Assembly: GCA_002099365.1 (NCBI GenBank)
Contig: MSED01000002.1
Coordinates: 1,488,001-1,552,000 of the forward strand
Reading direction: 5' to 3'
Length of the DNA: 64,000 nucleotides
DNA from: Phialophora verrucosa
Taxonomy: Eukaryota > Ascomycota > Eurotiomycetes > Chaetothyriales > Herpotrichiellaceae
In this document: piece after piece, positions 34,411-46,008 of the stretch
Numbering within the stretch: position 1 is the stretch's first letter
Layout: each line of letters opens with the position of its first letter
Notes under the pieces: generated by a model
The model's input: only the letters and a program-made list of their open reading frames with translations
Databases searched by the model: none
What the model was told of the DNA's origin: nothing
Translations under genes and position numbers: made by a program

Positions 34411-37277
34411 ATGACGCCTACACCTCCCTCAGCCGGTACATCGCATTCCGGTGCCTCTCCCGACCAATTCCGAGTCGTGCGCAAACGCAATCGCATTCCC
34501 TTATCGTGCGCGCCCTGTCGCCACCGCAAGTTGAAATGTAACAGGCAATCACCATGTGATAACTGCACGAAAAGAGGTGACACTGCCTCTTGCACATACG
34601 CTGCCCCTGCGGCGAGGAAAAAGGGCAGCCATAGTCAAAACTCGGCGAATGCAACTCCGGATGATATGCAAAATCGGATAGACCGGCTGGAGGGCTTGGT
34701 TTTGTCGCTGATGACCAATGGATCCCAAGCCGTGGGTCCCGCTGCTGCCCAGCAGGCTCTCTCGGCCGGAGCCAGCTCAATCGGCAGTGGCTCTTTAGGA
34801 CCAAATCTCGATAACGAGCTGGATGACAGCGGGATGATCGATGATGATGCCGACGGCCAAGAACCCGAGAGCGAGACGGATGGCGTGACTAAGAGCTTCG
34901 GAATTCTAAAGGTGGACGCTGAACGGCAGAAGACGTTCTATGTTGGTGAAGCCCACTGGGCGGTGTTGCTTAACGAGATCGGAGAGGTCAAGAACTATTT
35001 CGTTGCGCACAAGAAGGAGTATGAGGCACAGATGGAGAAAGTCGAGCAGGCAAGAAAAACCTTGGGCACGGATGTGGGCTCAGGTCCGGCATTGCTGTTT
35101 GGCTCTACAGTCCCACCCAGTCGAGCCGAGATTCTGGCACAGATACCATCCCGGTATATGGCTGACATCCTGATCGGACGGTATTTCAACACCTTCGACC
35201 CTGCTACTCACATTCTGCACGGTCCCACATTTCAGCGGCATTACAACCAGCATTGGGTAGATCCCTCGAAAAGCTCGATTGTATGGATCGCCATGTTGTT
35301 TGCCATGATGCGTCTGGCCATGTTGTCGTACGGACGCGAAGGGGACGAACCACCTGAGTTTCGAGGCAAGTGCCAGGACCTGGCTAGCAACTTCCGCACG
35401 CAAATGGCGCATTGTCTGATTACAGCCGACTATACCAAACCCCACAACTACATCATTGAGACTCTTATTTTCCATTTGCATGCGGAGTACACCTCCAACC
35501 GAGATGCTGAAGCCAGTGTCTGGGTGTTGGTTGGCATGATCGCCCGCCTCGCCATGCGGATGGGCTATCATCGAGATGCGAAACTCTTTCCCAACCTCAG
35601 TCCGTTCCAAGGAGAAATGAGACGGCGTGTGTGGACATTTGTACGAAGCGCGGATCTTCTCTTCTCATTCCAGGTGGCACTGCCGTCGATGATTCGCATC
35701 GGAGATTCTGACACAGAGCTGCCTCGCAATATTTACGACGATGAGTTTGATGAGGACTCTACGACTCTTCCTGCCCCGCGTCCGTCTTCCGAGGCGACGC
35801 CAATCTCTTACATGATAGCGAAGGGACGACTTTCCTTTGGCTTTGGGCGGGTTTTGGAAGAGATCAACGGCGTCCAACGGAAGGGATATGACGAGATTCT
35901 GAAGATTGATCGTGGGTTGAGAGATATCTACGAGAGTATTCCTGACCATCTGAAGCTCAAACCGATGGCGGAACAGACTCTCGCACCGATTTCACTGATC
36001 ATGGCTCGGTTTAGCTTGGCGACCGTCTATCACAAGTCCCAATGTGTCCTCCACCGGCGGTACATGAGGCTCGCCAGAAACGGCAACCGGTACATGCACT
36101 CCAGGAGACAGTGTCTGGACTCGGCCATGTCATTGTTGAACTTCCAGGCCATCCAGCATCAGCAGAGTCGCGAGCGAGGCCGGCTGAGAAGTTTGCGCAA
36201 TCACGTCAACTCCTTGACTGCGCACGATTATCTTCTGGCTGCTACGATCGTGTGCATGGATTTGTACAACACGCGAGAACGATTGAGCAACGATAACGAC
36301 GTAAGCACTCCGAATACGTCTGTCAGTGGCGGCAGTATCAGCCAAGGGAGCAATATGTCGACCGATGGCGCTTATGTTGCTGGGCTGAATTACACTCGAG
36401 AAGATCTTGTTCGGGCGCTCGAAGAGAGCCGTGATGTATGGATGGGCAACCGTGACCTGAGCATGGAGGCATACAAGGCCAGTGAGCTTCTGAACGTGCT
36501 CTTGTATCACATCAAGCTGCCATATTCTCCTACCCACCCTCAAAATGTGCCACTTCCGGCAGGAAACCAGCAAACCCAGGGTTCAAACAACGACGAGCAG
36601 AATGCGGCTATGACATTGGGAATGCTTCAGGCTGGAGGACTAGGGAGCACTCTACAAGCTGGAAGTGTGTCGAATGCGGCTTCACCAGGCGGGTCTTGGG
36701 ATAAAGGTGGTCTGTACGGGAACTTCGGTGTCAACAACGAGCAATTCAACCCCGGTCTTTTCGGAGCAGCGAACTCAAGCAGTCCGTTTGGAAGTGGACT
36801 GTTCAGCGGACCGATGGGTATGGGCAACCTGGATCAGGGGATGAATCTGGACTGGGTAAGTTATGACTATGGCGATGCTACTCGAGTTGGCTGACATCTT
36901 TACAGGAAGCTTGGGATCAATACATGCAGCCATCAAATCTTTCGCTCGACCCAGCCGCGAGCCTGTGGCCGAACAATTCGCCCAACAACAATCTCTTCGC
37001 GCAAACATCATCACCTGACACCACAGGGGACTCATCCTTCGGGTTGCCCAGCACTGGGTCGGGTTTCTATCCACAAAATATTGCAAGTGTGATAAGTGCG
37101 TCGACATCCGATGCGAAGTCCGAAGGCTCTCAGCAGATGCCAAATTTGAGCGCGAATTCAGCCACCAACCTAAGCAACGAGAGTAGTGCCGGGGAGGTAT
37201 TTATGGGCGTGCAGAGTCCTCAGCCGGGCGGCGTCCCTAGCTGGAAATGGACGATCATGGGTGATCAGAAGAAATGA
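34411..37277 (+). CDS. Zn2Cys6 transcription factor with Fungal_trans domain
   Basis: Exons 34411-36855 and 36906-37277 encode 938 residues; the 50-nt intron (GTAAGT...ACAG) joins in frame. The zinc cluster is near the N-terminus: Cys33, Cys36, Cys43, Cys49, Cys52 and Cys61 (CAPCRHRKLKC onward), preceded by a basic run, RKRNRIP. A likely coiled-coil dimerisation segment follows (MQNRIDRLEGLVLSLM). The middle homology region runs from about residue 220 to 560 (ILIGRYFNTFDPATHILHGP, the MIARLAMRMGYHRD helix, FSPFQGEMRRRVW-like signature PFQGEMRRRVWTFV). The tail is Gly/Asn/Ser-rich and may be an activation region. It should act in the nucleus; target genes are unknown. The long leader suggests post-transcriptional control. 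Confidence 0.93.
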
Positions 37278-38475
37278 TGGCGCGGCACGGGAGACATGAG
37301 TACGAGTATTGATACCCGTTGAATTGTAACGATAGCTCTGACGGAACTTGGGACGAGATCGTGGGAAACGGTGGGCAAATGAAATGGACAAAAAGCGATC
37401 GGATAATAGCTTGCGTTTGCTATGTAGACGAGGAACGAGGCGTCGCGACGTTTGCGTGAAGATATCAAGGACAAGACACCAAAATGAAATGCTCTCTGAG
37501 CCTCTCTCCGCTTCCATCCTCACCCTCGTCTAGTGTCTCTCTCCCATCCTGTCAGGGCAACTGGCCAGCCGAGAACCAGCGGTTGATGTACGTCAAAGTC
37601 GACCAAGCTGGACGGTGATGAAGCCAAGCCGCCAATCATGCACTGCTACGTCAGTCGTAGCTGTAGGCGAAGACGGAGGTTTGTTGAACATCGACGCGCT
37701 CTCAGTCTGAGCACAAGAAAGTCCGGGTCGGAGTGGTATCATGTTGTTCGATGCGGTGAAGTGGGTTAACAGTCACATAATTAGAGGATATGAGCATGAG
37801 GTGGGAACAGAGGGCGTGGAAGGAGTGAGCGGAAATTGAAAAGGCCCTTTTCAGCTCGCACTTCAGCGTTGCTTTCCACTTCAAACTAGACGTGTCGCGC
37901 CGAGCCTAAATTTACCCAATAATCTAGGAATGGGATTTGAAACGCATTTCAGCCCTTCCTCACTTCTCCACAATCCCTCCGTTCCTCGATCCTCAGCTGG
38001 CCACGGCAATCCTGAGGGCAACACGAACCCAGGACAAGACTTTCCCAAGCCAACGGACTGCGAGGGCCAAGCATTCCTTTCCAAGTCTATGCTTGAATTG
38101 CTTGAATTGGGCCAAGTGTGAGCTGTCCGCTCCTTCCAACTTGGCGGGGGCTTCTTGATTCTCCTTAAAACGCTTCTTGTCGTTGCTTAGCGCCCCATTT
38201 CATCTTCGCTCTCGACCTCGTTTACTTCTCTGGACTGTTCGTCCCTCTGTGATTCTCTTTCTGTTTGCTCCTCTATCATGCGAGTCTCACTTTCTGTTCA
38301 CTCGGCATGCATCCGTGACACGCAACTCACTGTGTAGCCACATCAACTCTTCTACGACCTCACCTTACATTCCTCCTTCAAGACCATTACTGGCTCCTCA
38401 CATTGAAACACTTCGGCGGAGACGAACCGAACCTCACTCAATCCACCATATTGCAAGACCTTGCACTCCTTCACT
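37278..38475. other. Intergenic region, 1.2 kb
   Basis: It lies between the regulator and the antiporter gene, both rightward. The part before the antiporter start (about 38190-38460) is strongly pyrimidine-rich and looks like promoter and leader. No coding signal is seen. Confidence 0.45.
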
Positions 38476-40110
38476 ATGGGCCTATTCAATCGAAGGGCCA
38501 AAGTGGCCGCGGCGGATAAAACTACGAACGATACCACCGGCAACGAAAAGCCCACTGGCACCCCTGCCACCGCTGCGAACAGTTCCTCATCTGCCCCGTC
38601 CAACGAAGGACTCCTGCCTCAATACAACCACAATGGTCATGAAATCACACAGGGCATTCATCCAGACGGAGAGAGCGGTCGCCGTGGGGTCCACCCTGTT
38701 GCCATGTTGAAGATTGTGTGGAAGTCATCTTGTACAGCCTCGAGCTGGGTCAACATCCTGTGGCCGTTTGTGCCTGCTGCAATTGCTCTCCATTTCATCA
38801 AGGGTGACCACCACTTATGGACATTTGCCATCAATTATATCGCCATGGTGCCTTGTGCCAACTTGCTGGGGTTTGCAGGACAGGAGCTGGCCAGAAAGCT
38901 GCCAAAGGTAGCCGGCATACTGATCGAGACAACGCTAGGCTCCGTGGTCGAGATCGTACTGTTCATGGTCCTGATTGCCAAAGATGATGGAACGGGCGCG
39001 ATTGGGCATGGAAACAAAATCGTCGTAATCCAGGCCGCCATTCTGGGGTCCATACTTACGAATCTCCTGCTCTGTCTGGGCTGCTGCTTTCTGGTCGGCG
39101 GACTGGTGCACAAGGAACAGAAATTCCACGCCGTCATCAGTGAAGCCGGGTCGGGATTGATACTAGTCGCTGGATTCGCCCTGATGATCCCAAGTGCCTT
39201 CTTTTCCTCATTGAGGGGCAGCACAGTCCCGGAGGGTGAAGAGGGATACACAGCCGCACGACTACGGAGCGACACTCTCAACATCAGTCATGGCGTTTCC
39301 ATCATTCTCATTGTCGCCTTCCTGCTGTACCTTGCGTACAATGCCCTCTCACACGACAACATCTTTCAAGAAGTGCTCGAGGCCGATGAGGAGGCCGATA
39401 TAGACAGACACCGAGACTTGAAGAAAGCGAAGCTGACCCTGACCGAATGTGTCATCGCCATTGGATTGGCGCTGGCGTTGATTTCCCTGATCGCAGTGTT
39501 CTTGGTGGAGGAGATTGAGTTTGTGGTGGAGAACGGAGTGCCGGACAACTTCCTGGGCCTCATCCTGGTGCCGTTGGTGGAGAAGGCGGCTGAACATCTG
39601 ACTGCCATCGACGAGGCGTATGACAACCAGATTGTGAGTTTTTCGCCAGAGAGTAGCTTTTGGCCATGGCTAACACGAGGCTGCAGAACTTCGCCCTCTA
39701 CCACTGTCTCGGGCCCTCGATCCAGACTGCTCTTTTCAACGCACCACTTGTCGTCATTGTCGGATGGGGCCTTGGTAAACCCATGGATCTCAACTTCGAG
39801 ATCTTTATGGTGGTGCTCTTGGTCCTGTCCATCTTGGTGGTTGGTAATTTCCTCAGGGATGGTTCATCCAACTACCTTGAGGGCGGCCTGCTTGTGGTAT
39901 GTGCTTGCCTTGAGTCGTCCGAAACCCAGGTACTGACTCGAATTGCTGCAGATTGTGTATGTTATTATCGCTCTCACCGCCTGGTATTATCCGAATGCCG
40001 AATTAACGACTTCAAACGGGCTTTCTGGTGGGACAGAAAGCGACGGTGGCGGAGAGGGGACTGGCACTGAGGCACTGGTTCATGTCGCTAAGATGCTCAT
40101 GAGAACTTGA
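38476..40110 (+). CDS. CAX-family cation/H+ antiporter (Vcx1-like paralog)
   Basis: Exons 38476-39633, 39687-39896 and 39952-40110 encode 508 residues; all three junctions fall between codons. Start MGLFNRRAK at 38476. About ten or eleven hydrophobic segments fit a CAX exchanger, with an acidic loop (EADEEADIDRHRD) between the two halves. The two inverted alpha-motifs are present but altered: c-1 reads LGSVVEIV (residues ~154-161; usual form GNAVEL) and c-2 reads VEKAAEHLTAI (residues ~368-378; usual form GNAAEHATAI). The Glu residues are kept, but both Asn residues are replaced. Normal members exchange Ca2+ or Mn2+ for protons at the vacuole. Altered ion choice is plausible here but unproven. 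Confidence 0.93.
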
Positions 40111-41631
40111 GCCATGAGCGGTTACCCTTGAAAAAGCTTTGGTGCTGCCTGAGGGGAAACGGATGTGATTTTAGCCGGGGGAGTTCGCTCAGTCCGGTAC
40201 ATGTGAGCAAAAGTACACATACGAAAGCGAGGCGTCCTGGTGTTTCAGCTGTGTGCTGTACGTATGACAGCGACCGAGGCCTGCTTACTCAGAGCTCCGA
40301 AAATGCTTTTGCAAGAGTTGATCCATCAATCCTTGGGCATTTCATGGCCCTAAGCAACACTGTCCAGGAATACCACCATGCACAGCCTCAATGCCACCAT
40401 CTCGATTCAGTTGCTTGTATTCGCGCAAACCAGTCTCCCGATGTCGACAAAGCAAGGCAGGGCCGAGTAGAGCCAATACTTCTCGGGGGGAGGGGGGGTG
40501 GACGGCGTCCCTTTTTGCGACCATGAGGCTTTCTCCTCTTCCGGAAGCATCAATGTATGTACGGAGTATGGATGACTTGATCAAGCAACGCATGGACCGG
40601 AGTGGAGGGTTGCTTCTGCCTTGGCAAGTCGTCGAAGCCATCGTTGCTGCAGAAAACCTGGAGTTGGTTCGCCGGTTAGAATGCACGTCTTGACCGCCCA
40701 CGCTAAGTGTATTGGGGTGCCGTGAACGGCAATGCCAGGAAATGCTCCAGGGGTCGCGTCCTCGAACATCATCTTGGCTGCTTGTGCTGCCATTGACGAG
40801 CTGCAGCGCAGGAAGAACTGAGTCGGGCCAGGCAACGGGTGAGGGAAAGGTGAGAGGAAGCCCAAAAGGAGCTGCGAGTAGTAGTGTTGCCGACGCTCTT
40901 GATGTCAAGTGTAGGCACAGAGTCAACCGTCGACCCGGCGGGCGCTGCTCCGCAACTTGATGCCAATCACATATCTATCTAACTTGGTGAAAGGTGAACG
41001 CGAATAACGCGTAAAGGATGTTGTGAATATACAGATTGTGGTACTGGCATTTTAAAGGAGCGTATCTCGGCATAACTTGTCCCATGAATGTAAATAGAAA
41101 TGTGGCGGCGTACAGGGAACAGAAGCCGGGACAATAGGCTGTTCAAGGCCCGAATCTGGGTGCCTCTGTGCCTAAAGGACTCGTACGAGTAATTCTGGAT
41201 ATCACGGCGGGGCGGGTACCTATCGACGCATCGCTACCAGTAATAACCAGCGCCGGGCGTCAACAAGTCCGGACGGAGGACAGCGAAATTGGGCATGTCG
41301 TCAGATGCCGCCAAGCCGAGCAAGTGCAGACGACAACTCGAACGGGTGCAACAACGCACTTCGCGCTTCGGTCCAGTCGAGTTCGCTTCATTTCAGTTTG
41401 TAGCAGACACAGTGCCTATACTACGCAGCAGATTCAGAGCATAGTCTGATCGAAGAGCATAGCTAGTCAGTCTTCATTCATCCTCCAGCTAGATTACCGC
41501 CCACCCCGTCAACCGACAGAACTTCAGTCACCCCCCCGAGACATGCCCTCCGGACATTGCACGCCCTCGACCTACCGGTGACCTTCAAACCAATGCGCGC
41601 CCTCACAGCCTCCTCTTAATCTTGCCTGGAG
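40111..41631. other. Intergenic region, 1.5 kb
   Basis: It lies between the antiporter and PIP5K genes, both rightward. A minus-strand stretch near 40790-40580 contains HGTPIHLAW, which recalls an ankyrin repeat, but the neighbouring sequence does not fit, so it is only a possible relic. The last ~200 bases are rich in C and T and probably form the PIP5K leader. Confidence 0.4.
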
Positions 41632-44600
41632 ATGCCATCTGTGGCCTCTGAACCTCCTCTAGCCGCTGTCTCCAACGGCGTCAATTCCACCTCGCACTCC
41701 TCCTCGATTGATGGCCTTCCCCGAAAGTCGCACGACAAAACAATCGGCGGTGTCTTTACCTACACGAACGGAACAGACGTTGAGACGGGACTCCCCGACC
41801 ACAGGCTGGATCAGCTCAAGAGCATCAGGAACAATACCAGCCATAGCTCCCTGACAAATGGCAATGTCAAGGCACCGCCCAGGGATCGATCACATTCGAA
41901 AGCCAGCACCCATTCCGTAGCCAGCACCAACGTCGTGGCGAAATATACAGAAAACTTGTCGAGGAGTCCGGTATCGTCGGAGGGGGTGCTATCAAAACTG
42001 TCCTCTGTCGAACACGCTACGGAACAGGGTACAGAATTAAGCAATGGCACCCCCGTACACCCGTCAGCTGGAACAGCAACTCCAGATCTGGCCAAGTTGA
42101 AGACGAGTCTCCCGCCTGTGAAGCCAGACTACGATCCCTATCACATGGTCACTGCTTCGACCGTCCCAGACTCGGCACGTCTCGATGGAGTTGCGTCCCC
42201 TGGCCTCACTCGCGGCGCGGTCCCGCCTCTTTCACGATTCTCCTCTCCGCCCAACATGTCTCCCGGCGCTTCCGTCCAAGACCGGCATCCTGACCTTTAC
42301 CCTCCCTCCGAAACCCCGAAACTCACCCATCGTCATACCCTGCAAGTCCCGAAAACAGGCGGTCTCGGTGCGGCCGGGCGTAATTCGCGCGATTTCTCTT
42401 TTGGCGGAGGGCCTTCAGAAGAAGCACTCTCTACAACCACTGGCCGGTTTTCCCCGACCCGGGAAAACTACGAGGGATCAACCGTGAGGCACAGGAGGGC
42501 ATCACTCGGCCTTGTTCGTAGGACGACTCGGTCGATGCAGTCCGAAGCCCACATGGATGAAGTCCCTCCTGATGAAGACGCCGCCCGTTGGACCGAGCTG
42601 ATAAAGCAGAAAAGAGCGAGCAGACGGAAGAGGAAAGAGGACGAAGATGACGACCGCGTCATTGTCGGAAAGAAAGTCGAAGAAGGTCATGTCAACTGGG
42701 TCACCGCCTACAACATGTTGACTGGAATTCGATTTACTGTGTCGAGAACGAATGCGAAGATGGACCGAGACCTGACAGACGCCGATTTCGACGCCAGACA
42801 CAAGTTCAGTTTCGACATAACCGGGAACGAATTGACTCCGAGCGCCAAATACGACTTCAAGTTTAAAGACTACAGTCCTTGGGTGTTCCGGCATCTGAGG
42901 GCCATCTTCGGATTGGACCCCGCCGACTACCTCGTCAGTCTTACCAGCAAGTACATCCTGTCGGAGCTGGGCAGCCCCGGAAAGTCGGGCTCCTTCTTCT
43001 ACTTTTCGCGTGACTACAAGTATATCATCAAGACCATCCATCATGCTGAGCATAAGCTCTTAAGGAAGATATTAAGGGATTATTATCGGCATGTGGTGGA
43101 GAATCCAAACACGCTAATCAGTCAATTCTATGGCCTCCATCGGGTAAAGATCCCTTATGGTCGGAAGATTCACTTTGTTGTCATGAACAACCTTTTCCCG
43201 CCACATCGGGACATACACCAGATGTTCGACTTGAAGGGTTCCACAATTGGCAGGGACTTTAGGGAGGAAGACTTGGCCAATAATCCAAGAGCGACCTTGA
43301 AGGATCTGAATTGGTTACGGAGAGGATATCACCTCGAATTCGATGCCCGAGTGCGCCAGATCTTCCTAGATCAGATGAAGAGAGATGTTGCGCTTTTACA
43401 AAGGCTGCACATTATGGACTACTCCCTATTGGTCGGTATGCACGACATGGGAAAGGGGAATGAGGAGAACCTACGCGAAACCACTTTGCGGGTGTTTCAG
43501 CCTGGCGGCGAAAGTCACGAGGATGATTATGCAGCGCCATTGATTCGGACGCCGTCGCGACTTGAGAGCGCGAGGAAGGCGCGAGAGCTGAGGATGACAC
43601 TCAAAAGGGAGAAGCCGATCCCGATGGGCATGGTGAACGCTAAGATGCCTACGGAGATGGCCTCCGGAGATGAGAGGCGCGACCGAATCTTCTACAGCTT
43701 TGATGGTGGTATCCGTGCGACGCATGAGGATGGCCGAGGTGCTGATTCGATATACTACCTTGGCATCATTGACTGTTTGACCCACGTAAGTTCCCCAGCA
43801 GTCTTGACTGCCATTCGCTGACTGACTCTTCGCACAGTACGGTATGGTCAAAAGAATTGAGCACTGCTGGAAGGGTCTATCAGCGCCGCGTACCCAGATA
43901 TCAGCCATCCCGCCGCAGGCATATGGCGAAAGATTCATCAATTTCATCACCGGAATTACCATGACCCAAGAAGAAGCCCAGAGACGAGAAACACAGGAGA
44001 GTCACCGAGCTGGAGGACAGTTAGCGGTACGATCTTCCTCCGCCGAGAACCTTGGTCGGCCGTCAGATGCCACTTCGCCTATAGACCAGCCCCCTGCGGT
44101 AGAAAAGACAATGATCAAAGCACAGAAACAAACGGACAAGGCCACGCCCTCAGAGAAGGGGCGGAGCCAGAGTGAAGAAGAGAAGCCTGATCGGACGTTG
44201 AAGACGGCTGAAGACTCGAGAGCGGCCATGACTTTACCCGTTGTGAGCGAGTCTAATGAGAGCCAAGAGTCAAGCAGAAACCAGAAGCGGGCACTGAGTC
44301 CACCGGATGAGACGGAGGAGCAACAAAACGAAAAGACCCCCCCCCACTCGCCGTCGGCACCAACCGGCTCCTCCACCACCGGTCTTCGCAAAGTCTCGCC
44401 TTCGACCGTCGCGACGGCTACAGACATGGCGGGGGATGATACGAGCGTATCGAGTCCTCAGTTCCAAGCAATGGACTTCGAGTTGGAGTCTCACGATAAT
44501 GACGACTATTCAAGGCGAAAAGAATTCGAGGACGAGGTGGTGACCGAGAAGCCACCACGCATAGCGAGCGATCTGATTCAGCCTCATTCTCCGCTTGGGG

Positions 44601-44656
44601 ATAGCATGTTCAACTCGATGGATCATCGGTTAAGGGAGTCCGGACATGGTTCTTGA
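41632..44656 (+). CDS. MSS4: Phosphatidylinositol-4-phosphate 5-kinase (Mss4-like)
   Basis: Exons 41632-43785 and 43838-44656 encode 990 residues; the 52-nt intron falls exactly inside the conserved IIDCLTH-YGMVKRIEHCWKGL block. The first ~330 residues are Ser/Pro-rich and disordered. The lipid-kinase core follows: the HVNWVTAYNMLTGIRFTVSR entry; the YKYIIKTIHHAEHKLLRKIL segment with the ATP-site Lys; DLKGSTIGR; the catalytic MDYSLLVGMHD; and YYLGIIDCLTH, whose IID is the DFG equivalent. The activation loop and a C-terminal Ser/Glu-rich tail follow. The enzyme makes PtdIns(4,5)P2 at the plasma membrane, controlling actin, endocytosis and cell-wall signalling; it is the only such kinase in most yeasts and usually essential. 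Confidence 0.96.
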
Positions 44657-45294
44657 GGCGCATCCACAAAAGCTGGACGCAAAAGTTCTCCCCTACCAAC
44701 ATAGACTTTTCCTTTGGGTTTCACGATGACGCCTGATGTGATGTTTGCAGCATCCAGGAGATATTCAGGGCAGGCGTCAGGGCATGCTTATGTGCAGCAA
44801 TACTCAGCGTCCAATCAATGTCGCCACATCAGGTTCCTCAAGGGATGCGATTATTCGGAAGAGGGTGGAATTCGAAGCCCTTCGAGGAGGTCGGAGCCAT
44901 ATTCGGCCCTCGGGCTCCCTCACTTCTGCCTATCCATGATACCGGCAGGGGCAGAGGCTGTATCCAAACGTTAGAGGGAGAGGGCGGGATGGTGGTATAT
45001 CTGTAAAAATCTCAAAGTGCGAGCAAGCTAGACCGTGCCTGGCATCTATCCTGCGAGCATTGTATGCGCCAACCTGATGGCAAGCAAGTCTACGTAAGAC
45101 CGCTCGTGACTGACGTCTTTGGACGTCGCTTTGACCTTCACGCCTCAATGAGCCTCATGATCTTCCCCAAGCCCTGTAGCTGTGACTGCCGGGTGCCCAA
45201 TCACATGAAGGTCGGGGGGTTCCAAAACAAGCTCATCCATTAACGTTCAGCCGCTAAAAGACCTTGTTTTCCTGGGCGACGCGTACGCGGTGAA

Positions 45295-45302
45295 TGACGT
45301 CG
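45295..45302 (+). promoter_or_regulatory. CRE-like site upstream of Pmp3
   Basis: TGACGTCG, one base off the palindromic ATF/CREB site TGACGTCA, 236 bp before the Pmp3 start. Pmp3 genes respond to salt and osmotic stress in yeast, where Sko1 binds such sites, so the match is sensible. Short motifs also occur by chance. Confidence 0.35.
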
Positions 45303-45351
45303 TTCAGCTTGCATGCACGAGACCGGCGGCGTGACTGGGTAAGCAAGTATG

Positions 45352-45357
45352 TATATA
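45352..45357 (+). promoter_or_regulatory. TATA box candidate for Pmp3
   Basis: TATATA about 180 bp upstream of the Pmp3 ATG, a plausible distance given a leader of 100 bases or more. TATA boxes are common in stress-response genes of fungi. Confidence 0.4.
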
Positions 45358-45537
45358 GGATGTCTCCGTCGATGTCTTGGTTGTTTGCTTGTCGGAGATC
45401 AGTTCCGACAGGACGTTTGACTTCAGACAGCAGACATTAGATATCGAGAACACATCTCACGACCACGACTCATAAGGCCGAAATAAACATTTACAATAGT
45501 CGACCGACGAGTCTGTCCAGCACCTACCTCTTCCAAG

Positions 45538-46008
45538 ATGGCCCGCCCAGCTTCTTCAACCGTAAGTCTGCACACTTATCGCTCCCGGGACTTGAGTTAC
45601 TCTCTACGGACATCTCACTAACGTGCGCTTGCTCCACGGCCCATCCAGAGCGACGTCCTCCTCTACTTCCTCGCCCTCTTCCTGCCGCCCCTGGCCGTCT
45701 TTCTCAAGACAGGGTGCGACTCGAATTTCCTCATCAACATCCTGTTGAGCATTCTGGGGTGGATCCCCGGTGTTATTCGTGAGTTTTTCTTTTTATTTTC
45801 GCCTTTGCTGTTGTTGTTGGTGCTGCTGTTGTCCCTTGCTTTGCTTTTGCTCCCTCCTGCTACCTCACCTACTCTCGCTCTCGCTCTCGCTCTCGCTCAC
45901 CGTATCCACCTTAAGAGATGCCCTGGCTGATGATTGATGATCTGTATCCCAGACGCGTGGTGGGTCATTTCGCGGTATGAGAGGCCAGCGGCGGTGATTG
46001 TCACGTAG
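45538..46008 (+). CDS. PMP3: Plasma-membrane proteolipid 3 (Pmp3, UPF0057)
   Basis: Three exons, 45538-45561, 45649-45778 and 45953-46008, encode 69 residues, the normal size. After a short polar N-terminus (MARPASSTSD) there are two membrane segments: VLLYFLALFLPPLAVFL, then GCDSNFLINILLSILGWIPG leading into the second span, which ends VIHAWWVISRYE. The CDSNF.LNI and GWIPGVIHAW motifs are diagnostic of the family. The His codon is split across intron 2 (C|AC). This small protein sits in the plasma membrane and controls membrane potential; its loss makes yeast sensitive to Na+. Intron 2 (174 nt) is longer than its neighbours because of simple repeats. The gene is too short and too interrupted to be seen by length alone. 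Confidence 0.96.
45872..45898. repeat. CTCTCG microsatellite in Pmp3 intron 2
   Basis: About four and a half tandem copies of CTCTCG within the intron, next to a T/G-rich stretch. It does not touch the splice sites. Confidence 0.75.

Larger units (their letters stand above)
44657..45537. other. Intergenic region with Pmp3 promoter
   Basis: An 880-bp gap. The right half is the likely Pmp3 promoter, with a CRE-like TGACGTCG at 45295-45302 and a TATATA at 45352-45357. No coding sequence is seen. Confidence 0.45.
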
